From: Treponema sp.
GTDB lineage: Bacteria > Spirochaetota > Spirochaetia > Treponematales > Breznakiellaceae
Direction: 5' to 3'
Length of the DNA stretch: 6,614 bases
Assembly: GCA_020216655.1 (NCBI GenBank)
Contig: JAIWNU010000205.1
Location: forward strand, 1-6,614
Each line of letters starts with the position of its first letter. The first letter of the stretch is position 1. This document shows, piece after piece, positions 6,129-6,614 of this stretch. Both the position numbers and the translations under genes were made by a program. The notes beneath the pieces were generated by a model that was not told the origin of the DNA, did not search any database, and saw nothing but the letters and a program-made list of their open reading frames with translations.

Positions 6129-6614
6129 GGTGTACTCCGTTTATGTGGGCTATTAAACATAGTTTGCAGGACTTTAAGACTTTTTTCTACTTCCTGCCAG
6201 GAAAAGAGTTCCAGATTGATGAGGGGCTGTCTTTCCTGCCCCATGAGTGCAATCGTGAGGGGCTCTAGCCATAATTCGCTGCCAGTAAGAGGGCGGTGGT
6301 CCGGGAGCCGTTCGTCCTGTGCCGCTGCCACTATGTCGGTGCTGTGCAGGTGCAGCTCCCGAATGCGGCTTTTGCGGCTCTCCCAAAAACTCAGGACCCT
6401 TTGTGCAGGGGCATAATAGAGGGCCCCAGTGTTTTTTGGCTCATTGCTTCCGGTATGTGGGGCTGCCAGAACAAGGTGCCCCGTATCCATGCAGAGGGGA
6501 ATGGAAGGGAGCCGGGTTTCCAGGGCTTCTAGCCAGCCGGGTTTTGTATTCTCCGCATAAAAGCGGTCCCCATAACGGGCCTGCCATGCGGAAATCAACG
6601 ATGAAAGTTCATCA
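6125..6614 (-). CDS. cbiR: CbiR-like cobamide-remodelling phosphodiesterase, TIM-barrel (5' end outside window)
   Basis: The C-terminal 162 residues of a TIM-barrel protein of the AP endonuclease 2/sugar phosphate isomerase superfamily. Candidate metal ligands fall at the barrel's usual places: Glu in AENT just after the window edge, Asp and His in CMDTGH, both histidines in ELHLHSTD, His in DHRPL, and Glu in NLELFSW. The DTGH - HLH - DHRPL - LELFS pattern resembles CbiR, described in Akkermansia muciniphila, which cleaves the phosphodiester holding the lower ligand of a cobamide so that the corrinoid can be rebuilt. Placement directly before cobT (ATGA overlap) and cobS supports this. The frame is open through the window edge (codons for DELSS precede the TTG at 6598), so that TTG is not the start and the N-terminal half is missing from view. 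A generic sugar isomerase or xylose isomerase-like protein is the alternative if context is ignored. Confidence 0.72.
   Translation of the reverse strand, partial: DELSSLISAWQARYGDRFYAENTKPGWLEALETRLPSIPLCMDTGHLVLAAPHTGSNEPKNTGALYYAPAQRVLSFWESRKSRIRELHLHSTDIVAAAQDERLPDHRPLTGSELWLEPLTIALMGQERQPLINLELFSWQEVEKSLKVLQTMFNSPHKRSTP
6135..6138 (-). promoter_or_regulatory. Shine-Dalgarno of cobT
   Basis: GGAG on the minus strand, 6 bases before the cobT ATG and inside the end of the upstream CbiR-like gene. It supports the start at 6128, and with the ATGA overlap fits translational coupling. Confidence 0.65.

Noticed and set aside
6596..6598. TTG at 6598 as the start of the CbiR-like gene
   Set aside because: The frame stays open to the window edge with plausible residues, and a protein starting here would lack half the TIM barrel.
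4097..6614. Cobalamin riboswitch controlling the cob genes
   Set aside because: Expected before the first gene of the operon, which lies outside the window. The gaps between the cob genes are too short to hold one.

Overview
The window is a compact, fully bacterial stretch made of two gene blocks that converge near position 3250-3310. I see no rRNA, tRNA, CRISPR array, insertion sequence or phage gene. No stretch over about 100 bases lacks a gene. The protein styles (NhaP2-type antiporter, YqhD-type alcohol dehydrogenase, Mut7-C protein, and a corrinoid-salvage cluster with a CbiR-like enzyme) would fit an anaerobic bacterium. My best guess is a spirochaete of the Treponema type, but that is an impression from protein flavour and mixed base composition, not a proof.

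Plus-strand block (1-3246): the last 31 codons of an unidentified gene; a 478-residue cation/proton antiporter of the NhaP2 (CPA1) type with a C-terminal TrkA-C/RCK-C domain; a 398-residue iron/zinc-type alcohol dehydrogenase of the butanol dehydrogenase/YqhD group; and a 158-residue Mut7-C family protein (PIN-like predicted RNase plus zinc ribbon) with a GTG start. Gaps are 6, 24 and 9 bases, so the block reads as one transcription unit.

Convergence zone (3247-3307): about 60 bases with an outer inverted repeat followed by a short T run on the plus strand. Nested inside it are a 7-bp hairpin and a 10-bp direct repeat. It probably ends plus-strand transcription.

Minus-strand block (6614 down to 3308), in transcription order: the 3' part of a TIM-barrel (AP endonuclease 2 superfamily) protein that resembles the cobamide-remodelling phosphodiesterase CbiR and runs off the window; cobT; cobS; and a short RsmB/NOP2/Sun-type m5C RNA methyltransferase. 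The first three overlap (ATGA between cbiR-like and cobT; 20 bases between cobT and cobS), and the methyltransferase follows cobS by 18 bases.

Read together, the cob genes describe corrinoid salvage and remodelling. The CbiR-like enzyme would remove the lower ligand from an imported cobamide, CobT would activate the preferred base as alpha-ribazole phosphate, and CobS would join it to adenosylcobinamide-GDP in the membrane. The kinase/guanylyltransferase (CobU/CobP/CobY) that this route needs is not in the window. The methyltransferase has no known link to cobamides and may simply share the transcript.
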